NCBI GenBank assembly: GCA_903824045.1
Contig: CAIJVD010000024.1
Location: forward strand, 27,858 to 91,857
Direction of reading: 5' to 3'
Length of the DNA: 64,000 nucleotides
Source: an uncultured Chlorobiaceae bacterium
GTDB taxonomy: Bacteria; Bacteroidota; Chlorobiia; Chlorobiales; Chlorobiaceae
Made by a program: the position numbers and the translations under genes. Position 1 is the first letter of the stretch. Every line of letters begins with the position of its first letter. This document shows positions 1 to 9,924 of this stretch, one piece after another. The notes under the pieces were generated by a model that was given only the letters and a program-made list of their open reading frames with translations, had not been told where the DNA came from and did not search any database.

Positions 1-473
1 GCTTCGAGATGCTCCTTCGATGTTGAGCGCGGATTGGTCTCGAAGCTGAATATGTAGTCGTCCATCCTGTTAACGTTCTTGCAGATACCGTCAATAAGGC
101 GGGTCAGGTTTTCCGGACTGAAAAAGGTTGGTGTACCGCCACCGATGTGCAGCTCCTTGACATTGAGCCTGCCCGGAAAAACATCGGTGTACATCTTCCA
201 CTCTTTAAGCAGAGCCTCAAGATAGGGGGTCTCGTAAGAGTGATCCTGGGTGCGGTGAGCGTTACAGCCGCAGAAGTAACAGTGGTTCTCACAGTAGGGA
301 ATATGAATGTACAGACTGATTCCTGTGGTCTCGTTGCTGTCATTGAAACCTTTGACCATAGCCTCTTTCCACTCCTCCTGGGTGACGCCGTCGGTGCTCC
401 ATGAGGGGATTGTCGGGTAACTGGTGTAACGAGGACCGGGGTTGCTGTACTTGACTGCGAGATTAGTTGCCAT
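1..473 (-). CDS. hemN: Oxygen-independent coproporphyrinogen III oxidase, partial
   Basis: The first 157 codons of a minus-strand gene that runs off the left edge of the window. The product is a radical SAM enzyme that oxidatively decarboxylates coproporphyrinogen III to protoporphyrinogen IX without oxygen, feeding heme and bacteriochlorophyll synthesis in the cytoplasm of an anaerobe. The N-terminus reads [20 protein letters not shown], typical of HemN, and the radical SAM cluster motif C61-x3-C65-x2-C68 followed by GC matches the HemN pattern CYFCGC. A GGGTPT motif follows near residue 111. The ATG at 473 is supported by an upstream GAGGAAG ribosome-binding site. The family is about 450-460 residues, so roughly two thirds is missing here. 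HemN is favoured over the HemW-like paralogue because of the PRYTSYPT start and CGC motif. Confidence 0.93.
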   Translation of the reverse strand, partial: MATNLAVKYSNPGPRYTSYPTIPSWSTDGVTQEEWKEAMVKGFNDSNETTGISLYIHIPYCENHCYFCGCNAHRTQDHSYETPYLEALLKEWKMYTDVFPGRLNVKELHIGGGTPTFFSPENLTRLIDGICKNVNRMDDYIFSFETNPRSTSKEHLE

Positions 474-601
474 TGCTGTCTTCCTCAACAAGTAATAATT
501 GTTTAAATTCACACTCCCGAAAATACATAAAACTCGGCAATTTCATAAATGAATAGCCGCTAATCATGCGGCTCCAGAGCTTTAGCCAACTCTCTTTTTC
601 T

Positions 602-1117
602 ATGAAAAACAGCAACACGCCCCTTGTCGGAATCCTCATGGGTTCCGATTCCGATTTCGACATCATGAAAGAGGCCTCCCTGGTGCTCGACGAGTTCCAG
701 ATTGCCTCAGAGATTTCGGTCATTTCGGCCCACAGAACACCGCAGGATCTCGAACAGTACGCCTCATCGGCCATGGAGCGCGGGCTCCGGGTCATCATCG
801 CCGGAGCGGGTGGGGCAGCACACCTGCCCGGCGTTACTGCAGCCATGACGGTACTTCCGGTTATCGGCGTGCCTATTTTCAGCCAGAAACTCAGCGGCCA
901 GGACGCTCTCTACGCCATCGTGCAGATGCCGGCAGGCATTCCAGTGGCAACCGTCGGCATCGACAACGCACGCAACGCCGCCCTGCTTGCCGTCCAGATG
1001 CTTGCTCTTGGAGACAAGGCCCTTACGGCAGCACTGATCGAGTTCCGCAAAAAGCTTGCCGATGCATCCCGCCAGAAAACCGGCAAGATCCGCGAAAGGC
1101 TGCATGCAAAAAGCTGA
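602..1117 (+). CDS. purE: N5-carboxyaminoimidazole ribonucleotide mutase
   Basis: Class I PurE, which moves the carboxyl group of N5-CAIR to C4 to give CAIR in purine synthesis. The 171-residue protein carries the expected motifs in order: [12 protein letters not shown] near residue 14, SAHRTP near 43 with the catalytic histidine, and [12 protein letters not shown] near 68. An in-frame ATG at 566 would add 12 residues, but the ATG at 602 places the family's short N-terminus immediately before the first strand, so 602 is used. The 3' end overlaps the next gene by 14 bp, suggesting co-transcription. No purK is visible in the window. Identification is secure from the conserved blocks and normal length. 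Confidence 0.95.
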   Translation: MKNSNTPLVGILMGSDSDFDIMKEASLVLDEFQIASEISVISAHRTPQDLEQYASSAMERGLRVIIAGAGGAAHLPGVTAAMTVLPVIGVPIFSQKLSGQDALYAIVQMPAGIPVATVGIDNARNAALLAVQMLALGDKALTAALIEFRKKLADASRQKTGKIRERLHAKS

Positions 1118-1604
1118 GTTCTGGATCAACCGGCTGCATCTCCAGCCGCACCCTGAGGGCGGCTACTACCGTGAGACCTACCGAAGCCGGGGTAGATACT
1201 CTTTCCCAGACACGAAAGTCTTCGACGGGCCCCGATCCTGGGCGACCTCTATCTACTATCTGCTTGAGGGAGATGAGCGATCGAAGCTCCACCGGATTCA
1301 CTCCGACGAGCTCTGGTTCTTCCATGCCGGATCACCGCTCACGGTCTACATCTTTGAGGAAAATGGTGAGCATCGTTCATTCACGCTCGGCGCCTCACCC
1401 GATGAAGGGCAGGTGCTCCAGGAAACAGTGCCTGCAGAGAGCTGGTTTGGAGCCACTCTGGAAACCCCTGAAAAAGGAGAGTATGCGCTGGTGAGCTGTG
1501 TTGTCGCGCCGGGCTTTGACTTCAAAGACTTTGCCTTTGCCGACAGAGAGGCGCTGCAGAAAAAATTCACCCGGTACACCCCGCTTATTGAGTACCTAAC
1601 CTGA
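1104..1604 (+). CDS. Cupin family protein (DUF985 type)
   Basis: A 166-residue cytoplasmic protein of the DUF985 cupin family. Visible family features are the N-terminal block [16 protein letters not shown] near residues 12-28, the [28 protein letters not shown] region split around residues 47-74, and a C-terminal cupin half with PGFDFKDF near residue 134. The histidines in the KLHRIHSDE segment are the probable metal or ligand site of the beta barrel, by analogy with other cupins. The enzymatic role of the family is not established, so none is assigned. It starts inside the last codons of purE (14 bp overlap) and is probably translated from the same message. The ATG at 1104 is chosen because it begins the conserved domain. 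Confidence 0.85.
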   Translation: MQKAEFWINRLHLQPHPEGGYYRETYRSRGRYSFPDTKVFDGPRSWATSIYYLLEGDERSKLHRIHSDELWFFHAGSPLTVYIFEENGEHRSFTLGASPDEGQVLQETVPAESWFGATLETPEKGEYALVSCVVAPGFDFKDFAFADREALQKKFTRYTPLIEYLT

Positions 1605-1844
1605 ACAGCTTTCCCCCCGATCCGTCAGGGTAGAGGTAGATCATGCGGGGATACCGGGTAAAAAACGTATCCATCGACCGGACTTCGCGAGGCTGAATGC
1701 CACACCGCCCAACCGGAGAGCGAGTTAATAATCATCTTCTCCCGTACCCTCAATTATACATCTTTTTTTCGCCTAAAACACAAAAAAAAACATGCATTTA
1801 TTTTTTTATCGGCAAATAAGATTCATCTTCATCCGCTTCAACAG

Positions 1845-4800
1845 CTACCAGCTCTTGCGAAGAGCCGCAATCAGCAGATACGCCCTGCTTCCGTAACCCT
1901 CAAGGCCAGCCATCACTCCGGCTTTCAATGTATATTCAACGGTGGATTGCTTCAGGCTGCGGCTGCTGAAACCCAGCGATCCGCCAAGCCTCACCCTCTC
2001 TCTCGATACACTATAAGTCCAGCCGGCACCCTCAAAGCTCACCTGTGGAGAGGCCTCGAAAAGCCGCTCGGCATGCAGCTCCAGAGAGGGGCTGACACTC
2101 CATCCTTCCGGAATAAGGGTAGCGGCCACCCCTGTACGGCAACGAACTCCGTTCATCGGCTGCTGGTGTGCCACTCCGTCCGGGGTTTCCACAGAGAAAC
2201 CGCCGAGCCGATGCATGATGAGCTGTACCGTTGGCTCGACTGAAAACGTGTCGCTCAGCTTCACCCTGCGCCCCCCTTCCAGCGAAGCGTTGTATCCCCA
2301 CATTGCGGCGCTCCCTTTGGCTCGATCTGTCCCGAAACGGGCATAGATAGAGTAGCGGACCGCCTGCGCGCTTCCTTCGAGATACCATCCTCCCGACTCC
2401 CCGACCCCTGTATACCCTCCGATGCTCATGATAAAAAGATCTGCCTCCCCTGCACTCTCGCCGCTCGAGCCCCGGATCTCCGACTGAAGGATCCCTGTAC
2501 CAACATAGAGTCCCATAGGGTGATGCCCGGCTCCGGATCCTGATGCACCCAGCTCACACCCCGCCTGCAAGGTACCGCTGTATCCGTCTGCCTTGACGGT
2601 AACCGAGCCGCTTTCCACTCCTGTAATGAAGCGGCTGCCGGTCGTGCGACTCCACCATCTGCCCTGCCCTTGTATTGAGATCCGCTCATGGAAACCAGGC
2701 ACCGAATCATCCCCGAGAGCCTCGGCCATCGGCCCGATGCCACCCAGGATCCGCTGCGAATCCGGGACCGGAGGAGCTTCGGGGGAGAGAACATCACTGC
2801 CTCCCTTAATCTGCAAGTACCAGTCGCTGCCATACTCCACAAGCCGAGCCTCTGCTCCCGACACTGTCGAATCGGAAGGATCGAGCGCGAATGCATCAGC
2901 GGTGCTTGTTCCGTTGACCTTCACCAGCAGCAGCCCTTTGGAGGAGGTCATCCTGATTGTTCCGTCCGGGGAGATATTGCGAATCCTGAGGAGGGTCCGG
3001 CCCGAAACGCTTCCCCCTGAGGTTCCTTCAGCCCCGACAACCAGCAGGTCAAGCTGTTCAGGATTGCTGTCACTCCACCCTCCGAGCGCCATATCGAGCC
3101 CAATCGCCCCACCACTGCCGACGTAGCTTCCCGTAACCGTCACATGGTCCCCTGCCGAGCCGTTGCGCAGATCAAGCAGCCCGGCGTTCTCGAGATTGCC
3201 AGCGATCTCGTAGCGCCCCACAGAACCTGCTTTGGCTCGCAGCGTCGAACCCGCCTCGATCATGAAAGAGAGCTGCTGGCCGTTTGATGAGGCAAGCTGG
3301 ATTGGACTGACGGCATCAAGCAGCACGTCACTCCGGTTGACAACCTCGATCCGCTCCCACCCTGACGATGCAGCCGGAATCAAGCCCTCCCATCCCGACA
3401 AAACAAGCCGGTCTCCCGATATCTCACCGCCCTCCCCACCAGCAACACCCCCTCCGATTGACGCACTCCCCTGCAACGTCAGGGTGTCGTCACCCGCCCC
3501 CATCACCACACTCCCGGTTACCCTTGCCCTGCCGCTCATGAGCAGTTGGTCGTCATTATCCCCCATATCGATAGTGCCTGTCACCGATGCTGAATCCTCA
3601 AGGATCAGGGTGTCACTGCCTGCGCCCAGTGAGAGGTGCCCGAGAAGAGCGCCGTTTCCTGCCACCCTGACCTTATCAGCTGACTGAGGGCCCTCCACAA
3701 AACTCCCCCTTGCCCCGAAACTCCCCGAACGCACCGAATACCCGAGGCCACTCCCCTTGGTGTCCACACCCGATAGCGTGCCGGTGACAAGCAGATTCAT
3801 TGGGCCCTCAGCCATAATGGCGGCCGCTGCTCCATGAGCCTCGGCACTGAGCTCGCCAGCTATTGTCAGTGGGTCATCTGGCGTTGCGCCATGCACTCCG
3901 CCCCCCAGGACATAGAGCCCGGCGGCTGAATAACTCCCTGCGATGGCCGTAACGCTGCCCGCAAGGGCTCCGCCGATACCCAGAGAGCCCGACTCGACGT
4001 AGAGGGCATAGGCATCCGAACTCCCCGCAGAAGCTGAAATACGCGCTCCAGCGGCAATATCTCCGGTAATGGAAAGCCCTGTCCCTGCATGAAGGGCGTA
4101 AGCGGCCGCCTCTCTCTCTACTGTAGCACTGATCTGGCCGGCAATATCGCCAATGACCGAAATCGTTGTCACTGCCTCCAGACCTGATGCGCCAGAAAGA
4201 GCGGCAGAGGCTTTGATACTCCCGGTTGCAGAGAGTCCCCCATAGAGGGTAATCGCACTGCCGCGAACGGCCATAGCCCCGCTGTATCCTGCAGTGGCTG
4301 ATATGCTCCCTCGAATACCCTCCTCGCGGCCACGTTGGCCTATAACGATCGCTCCTCCGGAAGAGAGAGCATAGACCGAGCTGTCATAGCTGTTTTCCGT
4401 ATTGAGCGCTGTCGCCTCAATGCTCCCTGTTGAGGCAATACCCCCTGCAATAGAGATGCCTGTTGATTCAGAAGCATTGCCGGTTGCTATGCCATAGACC
4501 GAGCCGCCATGACTTGAGCTTGCGGTAAGGGCACCAAGAACTGCACCGCTTATACTCACGCCTGTCGTAGCGAACATGCCGTAGGCATACTTCCCTCCTG
4601 AAGTTGCCGTTACCGAGGCTGACTCCCCAATAGAGCCGTCAATCTCGATCGTTGTCGCCGAAAAGATGCCATAGGCGCGAGTTCCTTCGGCTGTTGCAAG
4701 CAGAGTGCCCCTACCGGTAATACCGCCATATACCTGCACGGCGTTGCCGCTGATAGCATAGGCTTCATCCAGCCCCGCCCTGGCAATCACGGATCCCCCG

Positions 4801-6362
4801 ATTCCCACCTTCCCCTCACTCTTGCCAATAGCGACAGATCCGGATGAATAGAGCCCGCAGACCAAGGAGCCTGTCCTGTTCAGCGCTTCCGCCCTGATGC
4901 TCCCGGTTTCAGTGATTCCCCCCGAAATATCGAGAGCTGTGGTCGTATCTCCGCCGGCATAGATCCCATAGACTCTTCCCGCGCTTGCGGCTGATATCGC
5001 CGTAACCTCTCCGCTGACCGATCCGCCAATCCGGACTCCCTTCGCGCCCTGAATCGCATAAGCCCCGCCGTTCTGTGCAGTCGCACCAACCCTGCCGCTC
5101 TTGGCAATATCCCTGGTGAGGGTGACGCTCGAAGAGGAAAACATGCCGGACGCATCAGTCGTCCCGGCGGTTCCGACTATTGAACCCTCAACACTGCCCG
5201 TCATGAGAAGATCTCCTCCTTCGGCATAGATCGCACGGGCTCTCGAGCTCCCGGATGAGGCAACGAGGGATGCGCCTGAGGTGAGCGTTCCGGTTATTGA
5301 GAGTGACGTTCCCGAGTGCAGGGCGTATGCACCGCCGCCACTACCTGTCGTTGCGCTGACACTCCCTCCGATATCGCCGATGAGAGAAAGGACTGCATCG
5401 GCCTCAATCCCCTCAGCACTCTCCGCTCCGGCAGAAACCGTAACGCTTCCGCCTGCCGGGATCCCTCCGTAGAGTGTCACTGTTTTGGCGTGGATCCCGC
5501 GAGCGTTATCCTTCGCCGCCCTGGCTTTTACTGTTCCGCTTATGCCGGTAGTGCCGCCACTCTGACCAATGGCAATCTCCCCACCGGAAAAGAGGGCGTA
5601 GACATTGCTTGCGCTGCTGTTATCCACATTGAGCGCTGTAGCCGTAATGCTCCCCGCAGAGGTGAGTCCCCCTCCGATGCTCAACAATGCCGTCTCGGCC
5701 GTACCGCTCCTGATGGCGTAAACCGTCCCTTCGGTTGTTGCATTTGCTGTTACGGAGCCGCTGAACGGGCCTGAAAGAGTGATGTTGCCTACGGAATAGA
5801 GGCCGTAAACACCATGCGGGGCCTCTGCAAAAACCGATGCTCCTGTTGCAAACGCCCCGTCAAGAGTGAGCGTTTTGCCGGCATAGAGAGCGTAGGCCGT
5901 TGCGCCGGTCGAGCTGTTGGTAAGATGAGAGCCGAAATCCCCTGTCAGGACAAGATTGGTCGCCGAGTAGAGCGCAGAACTTGCCGTACTGCTGCTCTGA
6001 ACTCCGATGGTCAAGAGTGCGTCGGAAAGCGCGAGGCCGATATCGCTCTGCACCCTCATGGTTCTGGTATTTGCCGCAGAGGTTGTCAGGCTGAGTCTTA
6101 CGGGAACCGAACCGTTATTGATCGTAAAGGAAACCGGTCTGGTAATAATCGAAAGGGTTGAGAGGAGATCGATAACCGGGCCGGAGGTCGTCAAGACGAT
6201 GCTGCGAGGCAGGGCGGGATCGCTATTGGCATTGATAATGGCCTGACGCAGGCTCCCGGTCCCGCTGTCAGCGGTATTGATGACTTTTTGAACCCCGCCC
6301 TCCACTCTGGCGGCACAAAAAGCCAGCAACAGGAGCAAGAGCGTTGATGTCCGTCGTTTCAT
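1845..6362 (-). CDS. Large autotransporter-like outer-membrane protein
   Basis: A 1505-residue secreted protein. It begins with a positively charged start and a leucine run (residues 1-20, MKRRTSTLLLLLLAFCAARV), a likely signal peptide. Residues 30 to about 900 are a low-complexity Gly/Ser/Ala/Thr/Ile passenger with short strand-turn repeats (patterns like SITGxLxxGASxxAS and AYALxSG), as expected of a right-handed beta helix. Residues 905-975 hold three GxGxDTLxL-like turns. Residues 1225-1505 look like an autotransporter beta-barrel domain (PF03797 type) of alternating aromatic and polar strands, ending in Trp rather than the more usual Phe. It probably exports its own passenger to the cell surface. 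It stands alone, flanked by intergenic DNA. The passenger function is unknown. Confidence 0.85.
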   Translation of the reverse strand: MKRRTSTLLLLLLAFCAARVEGGVQKVINTADSGTGSLRQAIINANSDPALPRSIVLTTSGPVIDLLSTLSIITRPVSFTINNGSVPVRLSLTTSAANTRTMRVQSDIGLALSDALLTIGVQSSSTASSALYSATNLVLTGDFGSHLTNSSTGATAYALYAGKTLTLDGAFATGASVFAEAPHGVYGLYSVGNITLSGPFSGSVTANATTEGTVYAIRSGTAETALLSIGGGLTSAGSITATALNVDNSSASNVYALFSGGEIAIGQSGGTTGISGTVKARAAKDNARGIHAKTVTLYGGIPAGGSVTVSAGAESAEGIEADAVLSLIGDIGGSVSATTGSGGGAYALHSGTSLSITGTLTSGASLVASSGSSRARAIYAEGGDLLMTGSVEGSIVGTAGTTDASGMFSSSSVTLTRDIAKSGRVGATAQNGGAYAIQGAKGVRIGGSVSGEVTAISAASAGRVYGIYAGGDTTTALDISGGITETGSIRAEALNRTGSLVCGLYSSGSVAIGKSEGKVGIGGSVIARAGLDEAYAISGNAVQVYGGITGRGTLLATAEGTRAYGIFSATTIEIDGSIGESASVTATSGGKYAYGMFATTGVSISGAVLGALTASSSHGGSVYGIATGNASESTGISIAGGIASTGSIEATALNTENSYDSSVYALSSGGAIVIGQRGREEGIRGSISATAGYSGAMAVRGSAITLYGGLSATGSIKASAALSGASGLEAVTTISVIGDIAGQISATVEREAAAYALHAGTGLSITGDIAAGARISASAGSSDAYALYVESGSLGIGGALAGSVTAIAGSYSAAGLYVLGGGVHGATPDDPLTIAGELSAEAHGAAAAIMAEGPMNLLVTGTLSGVDTKGSGLGYSVRSGSFGARGSFVEGPQSADKVRVAGNGALLGHLSLGAGSDTLILEDSASVTGTIDMGDNDDQLLMSGRARVTGSVVMGAGDDTLTLQGSASIGGGVAGGEGGEISGDRLVLSGWEGLIPAASSGWERIEVVNRSDVLLDAVSPIQLASSNGQQLSFMIEAGSTLRAKAGSVGRYEIAGNLENAGLLDLRNGSAGDHVTVTGSYVGSGGAIGLDMALGGWSDSNPEQLDLLVVGAEGTSGGSVSGRTLLRIRNISPDGTIRMTSSKGLLLVKVNGTSTADAFALDPSDSTVSGAEARLVEYGSDWYLQIKGGSDVLSPEAPPVPDSQRILGGIGPMAEALGDDSVPGFHERISIQGQGRWWSRTTGSRFITGVESGSVTVKADGYSGTLQAGCELGASGSGAGHHPMGLYVGTGILQSEIRGSSGESAGEADLFIMSIGGYTGVGESGGWYLEGSAQAVRYSIYARFGTDRAKGSAAMWGYNASLEGGRRVKLSDTFSVEPTVQLIMHRLGGFSVETPDGVAHQQPMNGVRCRTGVAATLIPEGWSVSPSLELHAERLFEASPQVSFEGAGWTYSVSRERVRLGGSLGFSSRSLKQSTVEYTLKAGVMAGLEGYGSRAYLLIAALRKSW
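3948..5687 (-). repeat. Internal repeats in the autotransporter passenger
   Basis: Three long repeats inside the passenger. Unit 1 covers residues 226-395 (5178-5687), unit 2 residues 477-635 (4458-4934) and unit 3 residues 636-805 (3948-4457). Each opens with a GGI/L-x-x-x-GSI-x-A-x-ALN block, continues with an AIGQ/K-type strand and then LYGG or VYGG. Units 1 and 3 are most alike, sharing LIGDIGGSVSATT versus VIGDIAGQISATV and AYALHSGTSLSITG versus AYALHAGTGLSITG at a constant offset of 410 residues. The likeness is visible in the DNA too, for example attgagcgctgt in both units. Confidence 0.75.
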
Positions 6363-6594
6363 GGGAGTAACGATTACGTCGGAGCAACGTGCAGGCCGAA
6401 AACCACAAGCCTGACGTTTATACGCCTAATTTACGCATTTCCCCTTAACAGAAACAACTTCCGCCATGCAAAGAAGAAAAAAAGTAATTGTGCAAGCGAA
6501 TGGAATTAAACCTCTTTTTTATTACATTCCGGAGTTTACCAGATCGATTTTATCCTGTCGCTGCAGCGGCGCATCAAAGAGAAACTGAACCGTT

Positions 6595-7893
6595 ATGAAA
6601 AAAAGGGTCGTCATAGTAGGAGGTGGATTTGCAGGGATCAATGCCGCCAAAATACTCGGCAACAGAGGGGATATCGAGATAACGCTCATTGACCGGAAAA
6701 ACTACCACCTCTTCCAGCCGCTTCTCTATCAGGTCGCCATGGCCGCTCTCGGCGAGGGCGACATTGCCGCTCCACTCAGGAACATGCTTGCAGACTACCA
6801 GAACATTACCGTCTTCAAAGGAATCGTCACCGGTGTTGATGTCGAGAACAAAATTGTCCATACCGATTTCAGGGAGATACCCTACGACTACCTTATCCTT
6901 GCCTGCGGAGTCCAGCACCACTACTTCGGCCACAACGAGTGGGAGGAGAATGCTCCCGGCCTCAAAACCCTTGCCCAGGCAAAAGAGATTCGCCGCCGGG
7001 TGATGGAGGCCTATGAAAAGGCGGAACGCACCACCGACCCGGTAGAGCGCAAGAAACTGCTGACCTTCGTCATCGTTGGCGGCGGACCGACCGGAGTGGA
7101 ACTTGCCGGTTCGATCGGAGAGATGAGCCGATACACCCTCTCGAAGTTCTATCGCAACATCGACCCCAAGCTGACAAGGATCTTCATCGTCGAGGCTGCA
7201 CCGAGAATACTCGGATCCTTTGCGCCAGAACTGGCAAGCAAGGCGACACGTTCACTTGAAAAACTCGGCGTACAGGTCTGGACCAGCAGCATGGTCAGCG
7301 AGGTCGACGAAAACGGTGTGCAGATCGGCAACGAGCGCATTGAAGCCGCCACAGTGCTCTGGGCGGCAGGCGTCACAGCCATAGGCATCGGCAAAACCAT
7401 GGGGGTTGAACTCGACCGCATCGGAAGGATCATCGTCGGAGAGGATCTCAGCATTCCTTCGCACCCGGAGATCTTTGTGGGCGGTGACCTCGCTCACTTC
7501 AGCCTCGAAAACGGCAACGCACTCCCCGGCCTTGCCCCTGTGGCACTGCAACAGGGACGTGCTATCGGCAAAAACATCCTCTGCGATCTCAAATCAAAAT
7601 CAAGAAAAGCATTCCGCTACATGGACAAGGGCCAGATGGCCACCATCGGCAAAAACAAGGCGATTGTCCAGTTTGGCGGCATCAAGTTCGACGGCATCGC
7701 AGCTTGGTTTACCTGGCTTCTGGTGCACATCTACTTCCTCACCAGCTTCCGCCACCGCGTCTTTGTGCTCCTGCAGTGGGGATGGTCGTACTTCACCTTC
7801 AGCTACGGCGCTCGCCTGATCGTCAACAAGGAGTGGCGCTTCTACCCTGACGCCATCAGAAAGGCGGTCTGCTCCGACGGAGAGGAGGGGTGA
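6595..7893 (+). CDS. ndh: Type II NADH dehydrogenase (NDH-2)
   Basis: A 432-residue single-subunit, non-proton-pumping NADH:quinone oxidoreductase. Two dinucleotide folds are visible: the FAD site VVIVGGGFAGINAAK at residues 5-19 and the NAD(P)H site FVIVGGGPTGVELAG near residues 155-169. The GGDLAHF segment near residue 300 matches the C-terminal FAD contact. The C-terminus (about 370-410) holds an aromatic-rich amphipathic or membrane stretch, WFTWLLVHIYFL, which anchors such enzymes to the cytoplasmic membrane. The close relatives sulfide:quinone reductase and flavocytochrome c carry redox-active cysteines at set positions that are not seen here, so NDH-2 is favoured. The next gene overlaps its stop codon as TGATG. 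Confidence 0.88.
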   Translation: MKKRVVIVGGGFAGINAAKILGNRGDIEITLIDRKNYHLFQPLLYQVAMAALGEGDIAAPLRNMLADYQNITVFKGIVTGVDVENKIVHTDFREIPYDYLILACGVQHHYFGHNEWEENAPGLKTLAQAKEIRRRVMEAYEKAERTTDPVERKKLLTFVIVGGGPTGVELAGSIGEMSRYTLSKFYRNIDPKLTRIFIVEAAPRILGSFAPELASKATRSLEKLGVQVWTSSMVSEVDENGVQIGNERIEAATVLWAAGVTAIGIGKTMGVELDRIGRIIVGEDLSIPSHPEIFVGGDLAHFSLENGNALPGLAPVALQQGRAIGKNILCDLKSKSRKAFRYMDKGQMATIGKNKAIVQFGGIKFDGIAAWFTWLLVHIYFLTSFRHRVFVLLQWGWSYFTFSYGARLIVNKEWRFYPDAIRKAVCSDGEEG

Positions 7894-8099
7894 TGAAGAG
7901 TAAATTCACAGCCCCGATGATCACCGGCTCCATGCTCGCAGCAGCCTTCATCGGCATCTCTCTCTACCTCCTCCTCTATCCACTCCCTGCCGCCATGGCA
8001 GGGAACCGTGACCTCCGCCTCTACGCCATGCTCATCGGCGCCTACGGAATATGGCGAGCCATCCGCGTCTGGCTTGCGTGGAAAGAAGAAGAGCAATGA
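7893..8099 (+). CDS. Small two-helix membrane protein
   Basis: A 68-residue hypothetical protein with two predicted membrane helices, about residues 8-33 (MITGSMLAAAFIGISLYLLL) and 40-60 (LYAMLIGAYGIWRAIRVWLA), and a charged tail ending KEEEQ. The ATG at 7893 overlaps the ndh stop codon (TGATG), and an excellent GGAGAGGAGGGG ribosome-binding site lies inside the ndh C-terminus; an in-frame GTG at 7890 is the alternative start. The tight coupling to ndh suggests it works at the membrane with NDH-2, but this is inferred only from position. No family is recognised. Confidence 0.7.
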   Translation: MKSKFTAPMITGSMLAAAFIGISLYLLLYPLPAAMAGNRDLRLYAMLIGAYGIWRAIRVWLAWKEEEQ

Positions 8100-8412
8100 A
8101 GAAAGAAAAGTAAGCGCAATGCCACCTTCGCCCGCCAAAAACCGCTCACACACTCTCTCTCGAGCCATTATCCGACTTGCTCATACGTTAAAATCCTCTC
8201 TGCTTCGCGGCAAATCCATACGATTCTGTGAGTAGGGATATCATGAGTGCAGGGAAAATGTCAGCTGATTTCAACCGAAGAGTAGCACTTCAGGTTCGCT
8301 GAAATTATTTTTTTATGTAGATTCACCTTGCCATTATCCTCTCCGGCTGAAAAGAAGGATTGGAGCGAAATGGATATCAGCAAATACTATCCCGAGAGGA
8401 AGAGAGAAGAGC
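8100..8412. other. Intergenic region, one tiny ORF only
   Basis: This 313-base stretch between the small membrane protein and argD contains no recognisable gene, RNA or repeat. Its only coding-like feature is a 24-codon reading frame that starts at 8370 behind a GGAG site and ends at 8444 inside argD. The argD ribosome-binding region GAGGAAGAGAGAAGAG lies at its right end. Confidence 0.5.
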
Positions 8413-9606
8413 ATGACACAACTGCCCGTCACCAGAGAGAGTGAACAGAAGCTTTTTTTCCATAACTATGCCCGGCTGCCCATAGCGGTAACCCACGGCG
8501 AAGGGGTCTGGCTTGTCGGCGACAGCGGCACCCGCTATCTTGACATGATCTCCGGCATCGGCGTCAATGCACTGGGCTATGGCGACCCTCGCCTCCTGAA
8601 GGCGATAACCGATCAGGCCGCAAAACTGATCCACGCCTCTAACCTCTTCATGATGCAGCCACAGTTCGAGCTTGCCGCAAAACTGCTTGAACTTTCGGGA
8701 CTCTCAAAAGTATTCTTCGCCAACAGCGGCACGGAAGCAATTGAGGCAGCAATCAAGATGGCAAGGAAGTGGGCCGCCCAATCCGGAAACACCGAAAAGA
8801 AAGAGGTTCTCTCTCTGAGCAACTGCTTTCACGGAAGGACCTACGGGGCCATGTCACTGACGGCAAAAGCCAAATATAGCGACGGGTTTGAGCCCTTGCT
8901 GCCCGAAACCGGCATGATCGCATTCAATGACATAGCCGATCTTGAGGCGAAGGTTTCCGGCAAGACCGCCGCCGTATTCATCGAGGCTGTTCAGGGCGAG
9001 GGCGGTATACATCAGGTCTCCCAACAGTTCATCGACCGGCTGAAGGAGCTTCGTCTGAAGCATAACTTCCTGATTGTAGCCGACGAAATTCAGGCTGGAT
9101 GCGGAAGAACCGGGAAGTTTTTCAGCTATGAGCATCTTCAGGCCGATCCCGACCTTGTCTGTCTGGCCAAGCCCCTTGGCGGCGGGCTGCCGCTCTCCGC
9201 AGTGATCGGCAGCGAAAAGGTGGCCGATGTGCTGAGCTACGGCAACCACGGCACCACCTTCGGCGGCAACCCTGTGGCCTGCGCTGCCGGTCTGGCGATG
9301 ATCGAGGCGATCCATGAGGATCAGCTCATGCACAATGCCAAAACCGTAGGCGACTATATCAGAAAAGAGCTGGAGAAAATGGCCGTAAAGCACAGCCAGA
9401 TCCTCGATATCCGGCAGTACGGGCTGATGATAGGAGTGACGGTGCAGAGGGAGGCAAAATACTATGTCGAAAAGGCACTTGAGCGGCATGTGCTAGTCAA
9501 TGCAACAAGCGTGAACGTCATCAGACTTCTTCCACCGCTTACAATTACCAGGGAAGAGGCTCAACAATGCCTGGACACACTCGATGAAATTTTCACAAAA
9601 GAATAA
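8413..9606 (+). CDS. argD: Acetylornithine aminotransferase
   Basis: A class III PLP aminotransferase of 397 residues that converts N-acetylglutamate semialdehyde to N2-acetylornithine in arginine synthesis; family members may also act on succinyl-diaminopimelate precursors in lysine synthesis. Motifs seen are [15 protein letters not shown] near residue 97, NCFHGRTYG near 137, [13 protein letters not shown] near 218 and [11 protein letters not shown] with the PLP lysine at about K253, then [13 protein letters not shown] near 280. The length and these blocks fit ArgD. It overlaps the following small gene by 23 bp. No other arginine gene is nearby. Confidence 0.9.
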   Translation: MTQLPVTRESEQKLFFHNYARLPIAVTHGEGVWLVGDSGTRYLDMISGIGVNALGYGDPRLLKAITDQAAKLIHASNLFMMQPQFELAAKLLELSGLSKVFFANSGTEAIEAAIKMARKWAAQSGNTEKKEVLSLSNCFHGRTYGAMSLTAKAKYSDGFEPLLPETGMIAFNDIADLEAKVSGKTAAVFIEAVQGEGGIHQVSQQFIDRLKELRLKHNFLIVADEIQAGCGRTGKFFSYEHLQADPDLVCLAKPLGGGLPLSAVIGSEKVADVLSYGNHGTTFGGNPVACAAGLAMIEAIHEDQLMHNAKTVGDYIRKELEKMAVKHSQILDIRQYGLMIGVTVQREAKYYVEKALERHVLVNATSVNVIRLLPPLTITREEAQQCLDTLDEIFTKE

Positions 9607-9829
9607 GGCGCAGAATACGCAGGAGAAGAGTGTTGCCATGCCTCTCGGAAGAATCAACTACATACTGATTCTCATCGGGTCCGGCTTAATTGCCGCAAGC
9701 TTCGCCATGATGTACCTGGAGCGATCGGTCGATGGTGTATTCGCCCTCTTCATAAGCCCGGTACTCCTGATAGCTGCCTACGTCGGAATCGCGTTTGCAA
9801 TCCTCTACCGCCCAAAGCAAAAAGGATAA
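9584..9829 (+). CDS. DUF3098-like small membrane protein
   Basis: An 81-residue protein with two hydrophobic helices, about residues 25-45 ([20 protein letters not shown]) and 52-75 ([20 protein letters not shown]), and a short basic tail. The layout and the [13 protein letters not shown] start of the domain resemble DUF3098 proteins known from Bacteroidetes and Chlorobi. It starts 23 bp inside argD; an internal ATG at 9638 would trim the hydrophilic N-terminus. Function is unknown. A terminator hairpin overlaps its stop codon, so the argD transcript ends here. Confidence 0.72.
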   Translation: MKFSQKNKAQNTQEKSVAMPLGRINYILILIGSGLIAASFAMMYLERSVDGVFALFISPVLLIAAYVGIAFAILYRPKQKG

Positions 9830-9850
9830 CGTTGCCGTTATCCTTTTTGC
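9817..9850. terminator. Rho-independent terminator, bidirectional
   Basis: A perfect 15-bp inverted repeat (9817-9831 and 9836-9850) with a TTGC loop. Its arms begin with A-rich and end with T-rich runs, so it can stop transcription from both the argD side and the convergent tonB operon. The 5' arm contains the stop codon of the DUF3098-like gene. Confidence 0.85.
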
Positions 9851-9924
9851 TTTAACCTGTAAAGCCGACCTCTGAAAAGCTGCAGCAGAATCACCTGTTT
9901 GCCCATCGCTCCTCTAAAACCCCC

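Noticed and set aside
1605..1844. A gene remnant between the cupin gene and the autotransporter
   Set aside because: A short minus-strand frame can be read but has no start with a ribosome-binding site and no recognisable similarity, so I do not call a pseudogene.
3500..3650. Calcium-binding RTX repeats in the autotransporter
   Set aside because: Only three GxGxDTLxL-like turns are present, without the tandem nonapeptide array or a type I secretion context; they fit ordinary beta-helix turns.
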